Positions 50,283 to 58,677 of a stretch of DNA of 64,000 nucleotides are shown here, one piece after another. Each line of letters opens with the position of its first letter. The first letter of the stretch is position 1. The notes below the pieces were generated by a model. That model searched no databases and was not told the origin of the DNA. It saw nothing but the letters and a program-made list of their open reading frames with translations. Position numbers and translations under genes: made by a program. This DNA comes from Moellerella sp963519845 (lineage in GTDB: Bacteria > Pseudomonadota > Gammaproteobacteria > Enterobacterales > Enterobacteriaceae), in the NCBI GenBank assembly GCA_963519845.1, contig CAUQNX010000007.1, positions 62,001-126,000 of the forward strand, read 5' to 3'.

Positions 50283-52480
50283 TGCAGCTAACTCACACAA
50301 ATAATGGTGTCTCAGAAGTGGAGCAGAGTACAAGCGCGTTTCGCTTTGAAGTTCACTCTCAAGATGTTGGCCTTATCATCATCGATGTACCCAATGAAAA
50401 AATAAATACTTTAAAAGCCGAGTTTGTCACACAATTTGAAGCGATCCTTAAGCAAGCACAATCGATTTCGGGATTAAAAGGGTTGGTGATCACCTCAGGT
50501 AAACGCGATAGTTTTATTGCTGGCGCTGATATTAGTATGATCGCCCAATGTGAATCTAAACAGCAAGCCAGTGAATTATCTAGAGCTGGGCAAGCGCTAT
50601 TTGATAAATTAGAGAACTATCCATTACCTATTATTGCGGCAATCCACGGCGTTTGTCTTGGTGGCGGATTAGAGCTGGCGCTGGCTTGTCATGGGCGAGT
50701 TTGTTCTATTGATGATAAAACCCGTTTAGGTTTGCCTGAAGTACAATTGGGTTTATTACCGGGTTCTGGTGGCACACAAAGATTGCCGCAATTGATTGGT
50801 GTTGTGAATGCGCTTGATCTTATGCTCACAGGTCGACAAGTGAAAGCGAAACAGGCGCTAAAAATGCAACTGGTGGATGATATAGTTCCCCACGCTATTC
50901 TATTGGAAACTGCGATAAAACGCGCTCGAGCGGGATATCAAGAACGTCGTTCACTGCCTTGGCAGCAGAAAGTATTAGCAAGCAAATGGATACGTCACTG
51001 GCTATTTGATTCAGTTAAACAAAAAACACACAGAAAAACCAAAAGCCACTATCCCGCGCCAGAACAGATTATTAATACGGTGCGTATTGGATTAGAGCAG
51101 GGAATGAAAGCCGGTTTAGCTGCAGAAGCTACGGCATTTGGTCAACTCGTGATGACGCCAGAGTCTGTGGCACTAAGAAGCCTATTTTTTGCCTCAACCG
51201 CGCTAAAAAATGAAACGGGCTCAGATGCACAACCCAGTGAAATCAATCAAGTTGGCGTATTGGGCGGTGGATTAATGGGCGGCGGAATTGCTTATGTCAC
51301 GGCATCGCGGGGTAATTTAGCCGTTAGAATTAAAGATATTAGCGATAAAGGCATTTCACAGGCATTAAATTACAGTTGGCAGCGTTTAACCGAGCGGGTT
51401 AATAAAAAGCGTCTTTCGACAAAAGAACGAGCCAATACTATGGCGAAATTGTCGGGAACTTTAGATTTTAAAGGGTTAGAGCAAAGTGATGTAATTATCG
51501 AAGCCGTATTTGAAGATTTGGCGCTAAAAAGAAAGATGGTTGCAGAAATGGAAACTATCGCCCAACGAGAACGTATCTTTGCCTCTAATACTTCATCGCT
51601 GCCGATCCATCAAATTGCGGCTGAAGCCCAGCACCCAGAACGTATTATCGGACTTCATTATTTTAGCCCCGTCGATAAAATGCCGTTAGTGGAAGTGATT
51701 CCTCATGCGACTACTGACGCAAAAACCATTGCAACTGTGGTTGCTCTGGCTAAAAAACAGGGAAAAACAGCGATTGTAGTAGGTGATGCGGCGGGGTTTT
51801 ATGTCAATCGTATTCTAGCTCCCTATTTGTGCGAAGCCGCAACTTGCCTTGTTCAGGGCGAGTCGATCAGCCACATTGATAGCGCATTGGTTAATTTCGG
51901 TTTTCCGGTAGGGCCATTTAATCTGCTCGATGAAGTGGGGATTGATGTCGGCACTAAAATATTGCCGATTTTAGTCGAACAGCTGGGCGAACGTTTTCTT
52001 GCCCCTGAAGCATTAAATAAGATTTTAGAGGATGATCGCAAAGGTCGTAAAAATGAACGAGGTTTTTATCTCTACGGTCATCAGCTGCATAGCCATAATA
52101 AATTAATCAGGCGATTAAAATTCTGGCTGAAACCCGCACGCACAGAAGATCCGGCTATTTATGCCCTTATTGGCGTCAATCCACAAAATAAGTTAACGCA
52201 AAAGGATATAACTGAACGCTGTTTAATGTTGATGCTCAATGAGGCGGTTAGGTGCCTTGATGAAGGGATTATCCGCAGTCCAAGAGATGGCGATATTGGT
52301 GCTGTTTTTGGGATTGGGTTCCCACCTTTTTTTGGTGGCCCTTTCCGTTATATGGATAGTTTAGGTTGCGATAAAATCGTCGCTCTGTTGACTCGGCTGG
52401 CGGAACAGCAGGGAGAACGTTTTGCACCTTGTGCAAAATTAATTCAGATGTCGCAGGATAATGAAAAATTCTATCCTTGA
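50282..52480 (+). CDS. fadJ: multifunctional enoyl-CoA hydratase / 3-hydroxyacyl-CoA dehydrogenase FadJ
   Basis: From ATG 50282 (GGAGGTGG just upstream) the product is 732 residues (E. coli 714). The N-terminal crotonase domain has SFIAGADISMIA, HGVCLGGGLELALACHGR and GLPEVQLGLLPGSGGTQRLP. The dehydrogenase part starts with VGVLGGGLMGGGIAYV, has SNTSSLPIHQIA and GLHYFSPVDKMPLVEVI, and ends with the 3HCDH C-terminal repeats. It carries out hydration and oxidation steps of beta-oxidation with FadI. The longer frame from 50234 lies inside fadI and is rejected. Confidence 0.96.
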   Translation: MQLTHTNNGVSEVEQSTSAFRFEVHSQDVGLIIIDVPNEKINTLKAEFVTQFEAILKQAQSISGLKGLVITSGKRDSFIAGADISMIAQCESKQQASELSRAGQALFDKLENYPLPIIAAIHGVCLGGGLELALACHGRVCSIDDKTRLGLPEVQLGLLPGSGGTQRLPQLIGVVNALDLMLTGRQVKAKQALKMQLVDDIVPHAILLETAIKRARAGYQERRSLPWQQKVLASKWIRHWLFDSVKQKTHRKTKSHYPAPEQIINTVRIGLEQGMKAGLAAEATAFGQLVMTPESVALRSLFFASTALKNETGSDAQPSEINQVGVLGGGLMGGGIAYVTASRGNLAVRIKDISDKGISQALNYSWQRLTERVNKKRLSTKERANTMAKLSGTLDFKGLEQSDVIIEAVFEDLALKRKMVAEMETIAQRERIFASNTSSLPIHQIAAEAQHPERIIGLHYFSPVDKMPLVEVIPHATTDAKTIATVVALAKKQGKTAIVVGDAAGFYVNRILAPYLCEAATCLVQGESISHIDSALVNFGFPVGPFNLLDEVGIDVGTKILPILVEQLGERFLAPEALNKILEDDRKGRKNERGFYLYGHQLHSHNKLIRRLKFWLKPARTEDPAIYALIGVNPQNKLTQKDITERCLMLMLNEAVRCLDEGIIRSPRDGDIGAVFGIGFPPFFGGPFRYMDSLGCDKIVALLTRLAEQQGERFAPCAKLIQMSQDNEKFYP

Positions 52481-52820
52481 TACCTAAGATTAAAATAGAA
52501 TATAAGCCTATTATTCATTAGTTTTTTAATCAATTGATCACAATAAAGACTGATAATATCAGTCTGATTTTTAGTGATAAAAATAAAATAGTTGACTATT
52601 AATCACCAAAGTTTTGCAAATCGTACCGATTTTCACTATTTTTTACACTAAAACTACCCTTAAGGTCATTTTATTTCTCTGTACTTTGGTGCAAAATCAC
52701 GGCGCTCTCGATTGAAGCTACTCGATCGAGGGCATATTGGTATATATTATTAATAGTTACTTAACTAAATAAGAAGCGCCTCTGTAATATCTAGGCAGAA
52801 AGCGACTCAGATGGTGAATT
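52481..52820. other. intergenic region between fadJ and sixA
   Basis: About 340 bp without a gene. It is AT-rich, with a short palindromic CTCGATCGAG near 52719-52728 and an AT-rich stretch before sixA that could be its promoter. No clear terminator with a T run was found after fadJ. Confidence 0.45.
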
Positions 52821-53306
52821 ATGCAGGTTTATATTATGCGTCATGGTGATGCAAGTTTACACGCAGCAAGTGATGCACTGCGTCCATTGACACAAAAAGG
52901 GATCGACGACTCTTGTTTGATGTCCCAGTGGCTAGAAGCGCGCGCTCCCCAAATTGATAAAGTGTTGGTGAGCCCTTATTTGCGTGCCGAGCAGACACTC
53001 TCAGCTATTCGCCCGATATTAACTTTACCCCGCGAAGCCGAGATCATGAAGGGGCTAACCCCCAGTGGAGATGCAGATATTATTGCCAGCTATGTGAATG
53101 TATTGGCGTCTGAAGGGGTTAAATCGATTCTTATTGTGTCGCATTTACCGCTAGTGGGGTATTTGGTCTCCGCATTTTGCCCACAAGAGCAACCGCCGAT
53201 GTTTACCACCTCATCGATCGCCTGTATTGAGCTTGATGAGGATACACATAAAGGCAAACTTGAGTGGCAGCTATGCCCATCACAACTTCAAGCTATTAAT
53301 CGTTAA
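52821..53306 (+). CDS. sixA: phosphohistidine phosphatase SixA
   Basis: The 161-residue protein (same length as E. coli) has the RHG motif at the N-terminus (VYIMRHGDASLHA), VLVSPYLRAEQTLSAI and the second histidine in SILIVSHLPLVGYLVS. SixA removes phosphate from histidine residues, including those of the nitrogen PTS (NPr) or ArcB. It is cytosolic. It converges on smrB with only 3 bp between the stops, and its place after fadJ is as in E. coli. Confidence 0.95.
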   Translation: MQVYIMRHGDASLHAASDALRPLTQKGIDDSCLMSQWLEARAPQIDKVLVSPYLRAEQTLSAIRPILTLPREAEIMKGLTPSGDADIIASYVNVLASEGVKSILIVSHLPLVGYLVSAFCPQEQPPMFTTSSIACIELDEDTHKGKLEWQLCPSQLQAINR

Positions 53307-53309
53307 AAA

Positions 53310-53852
53310 TTAGCGTCGCGCCATATCATCCGTTTCAATCAATAGAAGCAGCGCGGCGTCTCCTCCCCACTCTTTAGGGGCTTGATGGAAAGCAATAAGA
53401 TCAGGGTGTTGCGCCAGCCATAAGGGCGTTTGTTGCTTAAGGATATGTTTGCCATGGCCATGCATAATACAAGCACAGTAGACAAACTCACGCCGACAAG
53501 CTGAAATCAGCGCACCAATCTCTTTCTTAGCTTGTAATTGAGTTAAACCATGCAGATCGAGAAACAGTTCAGGCACATAATCCCCGCGCCGTAATTTTTT
53601 CAATTCATAGGCACTCGCATTAGGTCGTAAATAACGCGTTGGCCCCTCATTCTCCAGTAGTGGCTGAAATTCATCAGAAAAATAGTATGAGGCATCAACC
53701 TGATCTTGCATAAGACGCTGAGCGGAAGGCTTAGTGACTTGCTTACGAGGCGGTGAGTGTACTCGAGTGTCTTGCTTTATTTTTTTTGTGCCTGCAATAG
53801 ACTCTTTGAACAGGCTAATATCTTCTTGTTTTAGTCCAAATTTATTTTTCAT
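53310..53852 (-). CDS. smrB: Smr-domain endonuclease SmrB
   Basis: The 180-residue protein ends with an Smr domain containing DLHGLTQLQAKKEIGALIS and CACIMHGHGKHILKQQTPLW, with the conserved DLHG and HGxG motifs. SmrB cleaves mRNA between collided ribosomes during ribosome rescue. The N-terminal 80 residues are charged and probably bind ribosomes. It is divergent from prmB, as in E. coli. Length is close to the E. coli protein (183). Confidence 0.95.
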   Translation of the reverse strand: MKNKFGLKQEDISLFKESIAGTKKIKQDTRVHSPPRKQVTKPSAQRLMQDQVDASYYFSDEFQPLLENEGPTRYLRPNASAYELKKLRRGDYVPELFLDLHGLTQLQAKKEIGALISACRREFVYCACIMHGHGKHILKQQTPLWLAQHPDLIAFHQAPKEWGGDAALLLLIETDDMARR

Positions 53853-54046
53853 TTTTATATTTTTTTACTGTGCTTTTGATTAGTTTAACCGATTTTCATT
53901 ATTTTTGGTTTGCAAACTGTCATGATTTTTGTGTGAGATTGTTTTTTTAATGCAAATAGATAGTTTTTATCCATTCAAATGCTGATTTGTCTCTCACTTC
54001 ATGGCAAACTTGAAGGCTATCGATTCGACAAGCCGGAGATATATTT

Positions 54047-54964
54047 TTGGATAAGATTTTAGTAGATGAAGCCGTTGCTGAGCTGTGTACCATACAGGAT
54101 ATGTTGCGCTGGACAATGAGCCGCTTTAACGCCGCGGAACTTTTTTATGGTCACGGAACCGATAATGCTTGGGACGAAGCGTTACAGTTAGTGCTTCCTA
54201 CGCTATCTCTACCCCTTGATATACCGGATTCGATGCTAGCCTCGCGCTTAACCACTTCAGAGCGTATTTGCCTTGTTGAGCGTGTACAACGCCGCATCAA
54301 TGAGCGTATGCCAGTGGCTTATTTAACTAACCGTTCTTGGTTCTGCGGGCATGAATTTTATGTTGATGAACGCGTATTGATCCCACGCTCGCCAATTGGT
54401 GAACTGATTAACAATCATTTTACTGGATTGATTTCTCATGAGCCAGAGCTGATCCTCGATCTATGCACTGGCAGTGGTTGTATTGCGATTGCATGTGCTC
54501 ATGAGTTCCCCTTGGCTGAAGTTGATGCTGCGGATATCTCAGGCGACGTCTTGGCAGTGACCGAGCTTAATATTGAAAATCATGGCTTAAGCCATAGAGT
54601 CACCCCAATTTGCTCAGATCTGTTTAACGATATGACCGAAGTTAAATATGATTTGATCGTCACTAATCCACCTTATGTGGATGACGAAGATATGAGCGAC
54701 TTGCCCGAAGAGTTTCAGGTTGAGCCTGAATTAGCTCTTACGGCGGGTTATGATGGCTTGTTGCTGGTGCGCCGAATTCTGGCTGATGCGCCGCGCTTCT
54801 TGTCAGAAGAGGGCATTTTAGTTTGTGAAGTGGGCAACAGCATGGTGCACCTGATGGATCAATATCCACAAGTTCCTTTTATTTGGCTAGAATTTGAAAA
54901 CGGTGGTGACGGCGTGTTTATGCTAACGCGTGAACAACTTGTTGAATATCATTCGTGTTTTTAA
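54047..54964 (+). CDS. prmB: ribosomal protein uL3 glutamine methyltransferase PrmB
   Basis: The 305-residue protein has an N-terminal helical domain (VDEAVAELCTIQDMLRWTMS) and a class I methyltransferase domain with LDLCTGSGCIAIACAHEFP and the NPPY motif in DLIVTNPPYVDDEDMSDLP. It methylates a glutamine of ribosomal protein uL3. The start is TTG at 54047, 8 bp after GGAG; a conserved MDK-like beginning follows, so the non-ATG start is probably genuine. aroC lies downstream, as in E. coli. Confidence 0.95.
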   Translation: MDKILVDEAVAELCTIQDMLRWTMSRFNAAELFYGHGTDNAWDEALQLVLPTLSLPLDIPDSMLASRLTTSERICLVERVQRRINERMPVAYLTNRSWFCGHEFYVDERVLIPRSPIGELINNHFTGLISHEPELILDLCTGSGCIAIACAHEFPLAEVDAADISGDVLAVTELNIENHGLSHRVTPICSDLFNDMTEVKYDLIVTNPPYVDDEDMSDLPEEFQVEPELALTAGYDGLLLVRRILADAPRFLSEEGILVCEVGNSMVHLMDQYPQVPFIWLEFENGGDGVFMLTREQLVEYHSCF

Positions 54965-55066
54965 TTGTAGATAAATAAATCTTCAGTTGAATTGTTGAGA
55001 AGAATGATCAATAAAATAACATCATAATAAAAAATTTTAACGCAAACATAATAGGAAAGATAAGGG

Positions 55067-56155
55067 ATGGCTGGAAATTCTATCGGGCAACTGTTCCGGG
55101 TCACAACGTTTGGTGAGTCTCATGGTATTGCACTGGGTTGTATTGTTGATGGTGTTCCGCCGGGATTGCCATTAACTGAAGCCGATTTGCAAATTGATCT
55201 CGATCGCCGCCGCCCTGGTACTTCTCGTTATACCACTCAGCGACGCGAGCCTGATCAAGTTAAAATTCTCTCAGGTGTATTTGAAGGGGTGACAACAGGC
55301 ACCAGTATTGGATTATTGATTGAAAATACCGATCAACGCTCACAAGACTATAGTGCCATAAAGGATGTGTTCCGCCCCGGACATGCTGATTATACCTATG
55401 AACAAAAATATGGTTTACGCGATTATCGTGGTGGTGGCCGCTCTTCGGCGCGTGAAACTGCCATGCGGGTTGCTGCGGGCGCCATCGCTAAAAAATACCT
55501 AAAAGAAAAATTAGGTATTGAGGTCCGTGGTTGCTTAACTCAGATGGGTGATGTGCAATGTGATCTCAAAGATTGGTCAATCGTGAATGATAATCCCTTC
55601 TTTTGTCCCGATCCCACCAAGTTGGATGCCCTTGATGAGTTGCTGCGAGGCTTGAAAAAAGAGGGCAACTCCATTGGGGCAAAAATCACCGTCGTGGCTG
55701 AAAATGTGCCCGCTGGATTAGGTGAGCCAGTTTTTGATCGTTTAGATGCCGATATTGCCCATGCTATGATGAGTATTAATGCGGTGAAGGGCGTGGAAAT
55801 TGGCGACGGTTTTGGTGTGGTTGCGCTAAAAGGCAGCGAAAATCGTGACGAACTGACGACCCAAGGATTTACCAGTAATCATGCCGGTGGAATTTTAGGT
55901 GGTATCAGTAGTGGTCAGCCTATTGTTGCTCATATCGCCTTAAAACCGACGTCAAGTATTACAGTGCCCGGCCGTACGCTTAATCGCGGAGGTGAAGAGG
56001 TGGATATGATCACCAAGGGACGTCATGATCCTTGTGTCGGTATCCGCGCGGTGCCTATTGCTGAAGCCATGATGGCGATTGTGTTGCTCGATCATCTATT
56101 GCGCCACCGTGGGCAATGCGCTGATGTTATCCCTTCCGTCCCCACCATTACCTAG
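55067..56155 (+). CDS. aroC: chorismate synthase
   Basis: The 362-residue protein matches AroC throughout: MAGNSIGQLFRVTTFGESHG, DLDRRRPGTSRYTTQRREPD, FRPGHADYTYEQKYGLRDYR, GGGRSSARETAMRVAAGAIA and KGRHDPCVGIRAVPIAEAMM. It converts EPSP to chorismate with reduced FMN in the shikimate pathway. It is 102 bp downstream of prmB and ends at a terminator. The E. coli neighbour mepA is not found after it. Confidence 0.97.
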   Translation: MAGNSIGQLFRVTTFGESHGIALGCIVDGVPPGLPLTEADLQIDLDRRRPGTSRYTTQRREPDQVKILSGVFEGVTTGTSIGLLIENTDQRSQDYSAIKDVFRPGHADYTYEQKYGLRDYRGGGRSSARETAMRVAAGAIAKKYLKEKLGIEVRGCLTQMGDVQCDLKDWSIVNDNPFFCPDPTKLDALDELLRGLKKEGNSIGAKITVVAENVPAGLGEPVFDRLDADIAHAMMSINAVKGVEIGDGFGVVALKGSENRDELTTQGFTSNHAGGILGGISSGQPIVAHIALKPTSSITVPGRTLNRGGEEVDMITKGRHDPCVGIRAVPIAEAMMAIVLLDHLLRHRGQCADVIPSVPTIT

Positions 56156-56160
56156 TTATC

Positions 56161-56187
56161 ATTGACCCGTCTTTTTGGCGGGTCAAT
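56161..56187 (+). terminator. hairpin after aroC
   Basis: ATTGACCCG (56161-56169) pairs perfectly with CGGGTCAAT (56179-56187), and the loop is T-rich. It starts 5 bp after the aroC stop. The following TGCATTAT is not a strong T run, so efficiency is uncertain. Confidence 0.65.
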
Positions 56188-56280
56188 TGCATTATAAGCT
56201 AATTTTTACCGTTCGACAAAATAGCGCCGACAAATCAAACCGACTATAAATCACCACACTGTTTTCTATTTGGATAAAAT

Positions 56281-57081
56281 ATGGATTGGCTAATTGCTGC
56301 GCCAGAAATGTATGCATTACTCTTCTTTGTTGGGCTACTTGCTGGATTTATCGATGCTATTGCGGGAGGCGGCGGCTTATTGACGATTCCTGCGCTGCTT
56401 TCCGTTGGCATCACCCCCGTTGAAGCATTAGCAACCAACAAGTTACAAGCTGTTGGTGGATCTTTTTCAGCTAGCTACTATTTTGTGCGGCGGCGCGCGG
56501 TTAATCTTAAAGATCTGGTATTCCCCTTTATTATGACCCTAGTGGGTGCAATGTTAGGTGCAATCGTTATTCAGATGATTAATACCGACTTCTTGCGCCA
56601 GCTATTACCTATTATGGTTATTTTTGTCGGTCTCTATTTTTTATTATCGCCAGCTATTGGCGCGGAAGATCGTCAACAACGTATGACGACACCCACATTT
56701 GGTTTAATTTTTGGTACCACAATCGGCTTTTATGATGGCGCTTTCGGACCGGGAACCGGCTCTTTCTTCGCTTTAGCCTATGTAATGGCTTTAGGATTTA
56801 ACTTAGCTAAGGGAACCGCTCACGCCAAAGTCCTTAATTTTGCCTCAAATTTCGGCTCTTTAGTGTTTTTTATTGTCGGAGGTCATGTGCTTTGGAGCTT
56901 AGGATTTGCTATGCTTGCAGGCCAAATGATCGGCGCGCGTTTAGGCGCACGTTTGGTATTAACCAAAGGGCAAAAACTCATACGTCCAATGATTGTCATA
57001 ATTTCATTGCTAATGAGTATTAAATTATTAATCGACAGCCATGGTGATAAGATCCACGCGTGGGTATCTTCACTGTTTTAA
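56281..57081 (+). CDS. yfcA: TSUP-family membrane transporter YfcA
   Basis: The 266-residue protein has about eight membrane segments and the TauE/SafE motifs near the start (FVGLLAGFIDAIAGGGGLLT, PALLSVGITPVEALATNKLQ) and in the second half (GFYDGAFGPGTGSFF, KGTAHAKVLNFASNFGSLV). The family exports sulfite or other organosulfur anions, but YfcA has no proven substrate. Length matches E. coli (269). epmC follows after 17 bp. Confidence 0.95.
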   Translation: MDWLIAAPEMYALLFFVGLLAGFIDAIAGGGGLLTIPALLSVGITPVEALATNKLQAVGGSFSASYYFVRRRAVNLKDLVFPFIMTLVGAMLGAIVIQMINTDFLRQLLPIMVIFVGLYFLLSPAIGAEDRQQRMTTPTFGLIFGTTIGFYDGAFGPGTGSFFALAYVMALGFNLAKGTAHAKVLNFASNFGSLVFFIVGGHVLWSLGFAMLAGQMIGARLGARLVLTKGQKLIRPMIVIISLLMSIKLLIDSHGDKIHAWVSSLF

Positions 57082-57098
57082 GATGACCTAAAAATAAT

Positions 57099-57647
57099 AT
57101 GATTGAACATAATTATCAGCAGTTAATTGATATTTTTGATGAATGTTTTGGTGAGACTTACAATACCAAATTGGTTAAAGGTGATGATGAGCCTATCTAT
57201 TTACCTGCCGATGCCGACATCCCTTATAACCGTATTGTTTTTGCCCATGGCTTTTATGCCAGCGCATTACATGAAATTTCACACTGGTGTATTGCCGGTG
57301 AAGAGCGGCGTAAATTAGTTGATTTTGGTTATTGGTATTGCCCTGATGGCCGTGATCAGCAGACGCAAAGTGATTTTGAACGGGTTGAAATCAAACCCCA
57401 AGCTTTTGATTGGCTATTTTGTGTTGCTGCCGGATTTCCCTTTAATGTCAGTTGCGATAATTTAGAAGGCGATTGCGAACCTGATCGCATAAGTTTCCAG
57501 CGTAAAGTCCACGCTCAGGTGATGGACTACCTGGAAATGGGGATACCATCGCGGCCATTAAAGTTTATTAATCACTTGTGTGCATTCTATCAAACACCAC
57601 TTTTAACGGCCGAAGCTTTCCCTTATCCCGAAAATCCTTTAATCTGA
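57099..57647 (+). CDS. epmC: elongation factor P hydroxylase EpmC
   Basis: The 182-residue protein matches YfcM/EpmC: VKGDDEPIYLPADADIPYNR, FAHGFYASALHEISHWCIAG and ERVEIKPQAFDWLFC. The HExxH-like HEISHW residues hold the metal. It hydroxylates the beta-lysylated lysine of elongation factor P after EpmA and EpmB. It lies in a yfcA-epmC-yfcL unit, as in E. coli. Confidence 0.95.
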   Translation: MIEHNYQQLIDIFDECFGETYNTKLVKGDDEPIYLPADADIPYNRIVFAHGFYASALHEISHWCIAGEERRKLVDFGYWYCPDGRDQQTQSDFERVEIKPQAFDWLFCVAAGFPFNVSCDNLEGDCEPDRISFQRKVHAQVMDYLEMGIPSRPLKFINHLCAFYQTPLLTAEAFPYPENPLI

Positions 57648-57690
57648 TTGGCAAAATGGTCATATCGATAATTAAAGTAAGGATTTAAGC

Positions 57691-57972
57691 ATGTTGGTGG
57701 ATTTTGAAACTCGCATTTTGGCACAGATTGACGATAGAGTTGAGCATGGTAGTGATGACGAACTCTTTGCTGGCGGTTATTTGCGTGGCCATCTAACCTT
57801 GGCCGTTGCCGAGTTAGAAGAAGAGGGCGAAAGCAGCGCCGAAGCACTCTATCTGCGAGTTGAAGAGAGTATCCAAAAAGCAATTAAAGCTGGTGAGCTA
57901 GCGCCCCCTGATCAAATTCTGGTGCTGGATACATGGAAAAAATTGCTTGATAACGTTAGAAATCTGGCTTAA
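57691..57972 (+). CDS. yfcL: YfcL family protein
   Basis: The 93-residue acidic protein matches E. coli YfcL: ETRILAQIDDRVEHGSDDEL, FAGGYLRGHLTLAVAELEEE and a conserved LVLDTWKKL near the end. The function is unknown. AGTAAGGA-type purines precede the ATG. It follows epmC by 43 bp, and a structured terminator-like element follows. Confidence 0.93.
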   Translation: MLVDFETRILAQIDDRVEHGSDDELFAGGYLRGHLTLAVAELEEEGESSAEALYLRVEESIQKAIKAGELAPPDQILVLDTWKKLLDNVRNLA

Positions 57973-58000
57973 TTGCCCTATTCTAGGCACTAGATTTTGC

Positions 58001-58087
58001 ATGCGAAAAGCTGTCCAATAGAAGCTAAGGTTTAAAATCGCGAGGGGAGTTGCCCCTCACTGCTTTTTTAGCCCTAGCTTTTCGCAT
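58001..58087 (+). repeat. nested inverted repeat with an internal terminator hairpin after yfcL
   Basis: Perfect 12-bp arms ATGCGAAAAGCT (58001-58012) and AGCTTTTCGCAT (58076-58087) enclose a hairpin GAGGGG (58042-58047)/CCCCTC (58053-58058), followed by TTTTTT (58064-58069). GCTAA near 58024 can also pair with TTAGC near 58068. The inner part is a good terminator for yfcL. The large outer stem is unexplained and could belong to a small RNA. Confidence 0.7.
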
Positions 58088-58157
58088 CATAGAGCACAAA
58101 TCATCCCTTTAAATCCCTATAAACTCTGCAAAATACCCAACTCTTTATAAGGCCTAT

Positions 58158-58676
58158 ATGAGCTATCAAATCCGTCTTGCTCGACCGGAAGAGACGCAAC
58201 AATTGATTGATATTGAACGTTCAGCTGCGCAACTATTTGGTGAAATCCCACAATATGCTTGGTTGGCAACGGCTGAGGTGCAATCAGCGGAAACACATTT
58301 GCGCTTTATTTCACAGGGCTACTCTTGGGTGGCGGTTAATGCGGAGGATCATCCCATTGGCTTTATCAATGTAGAGCCGTTAGCTCTAGGTTTACATATT
58401 GGTGAACTCTCAGTACATCAGCAGTGGCAGCGTCAAGGCGTCGGTCGTTTGTTGATCATGCAGGTGCTGGGTTATGCGTTAAAAAATCACTATGCCGAAG
58501 TTACATTAACCACATTTCGCCAGATATCTTGGAATGCGCCTTATTATCAGCGCTTTGGCTTTGAAATATTGACACCCGCCGAGTTATCACCCGCATTGTT
58601 AGCTCTACATCAAAAAGAGATTCAAATGGGCTTTAGTGCAGAGTGCCGTTGCGTGATGAGGCTAAAGGTTATCTAG
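58158..58676 (+). CDS. GNAT-family N-acetyltransferase
   Basis: The 172-residue protein is a single GNAT domain: YQIRLARPEETQQLIDIERS at the N-terminus, the acetyl-CoA-binding VHQQWQRQGVGRLLIMQVLG and FRQISWNAPYYQRFGF. The substrate is unknown; a small molecule or protein amino group is possible. It does not belong to the AAC(2') group. The stop is 1 bp from the convergent mnmC stop. It sits where E. coli has other genes, so it is a local insertion in the conserved block. Confidence 0.87.
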   Translation: MSYQIRLARPEETQQLIDIERSAAQLFGEIPQYAWLATAEVQSAETHLRFISQGYSWVAVNAEDHPIGFINVEPLALGLHIGELSVHQQWQRQGVGRLLIMQVLGYALKNHYAEVTLTTFRQISWNAPYYQRFGFEILTPAELSPALLALHQKEIQMGFSAECRCVMRLKVI

Positions 58677-58677
58677 A

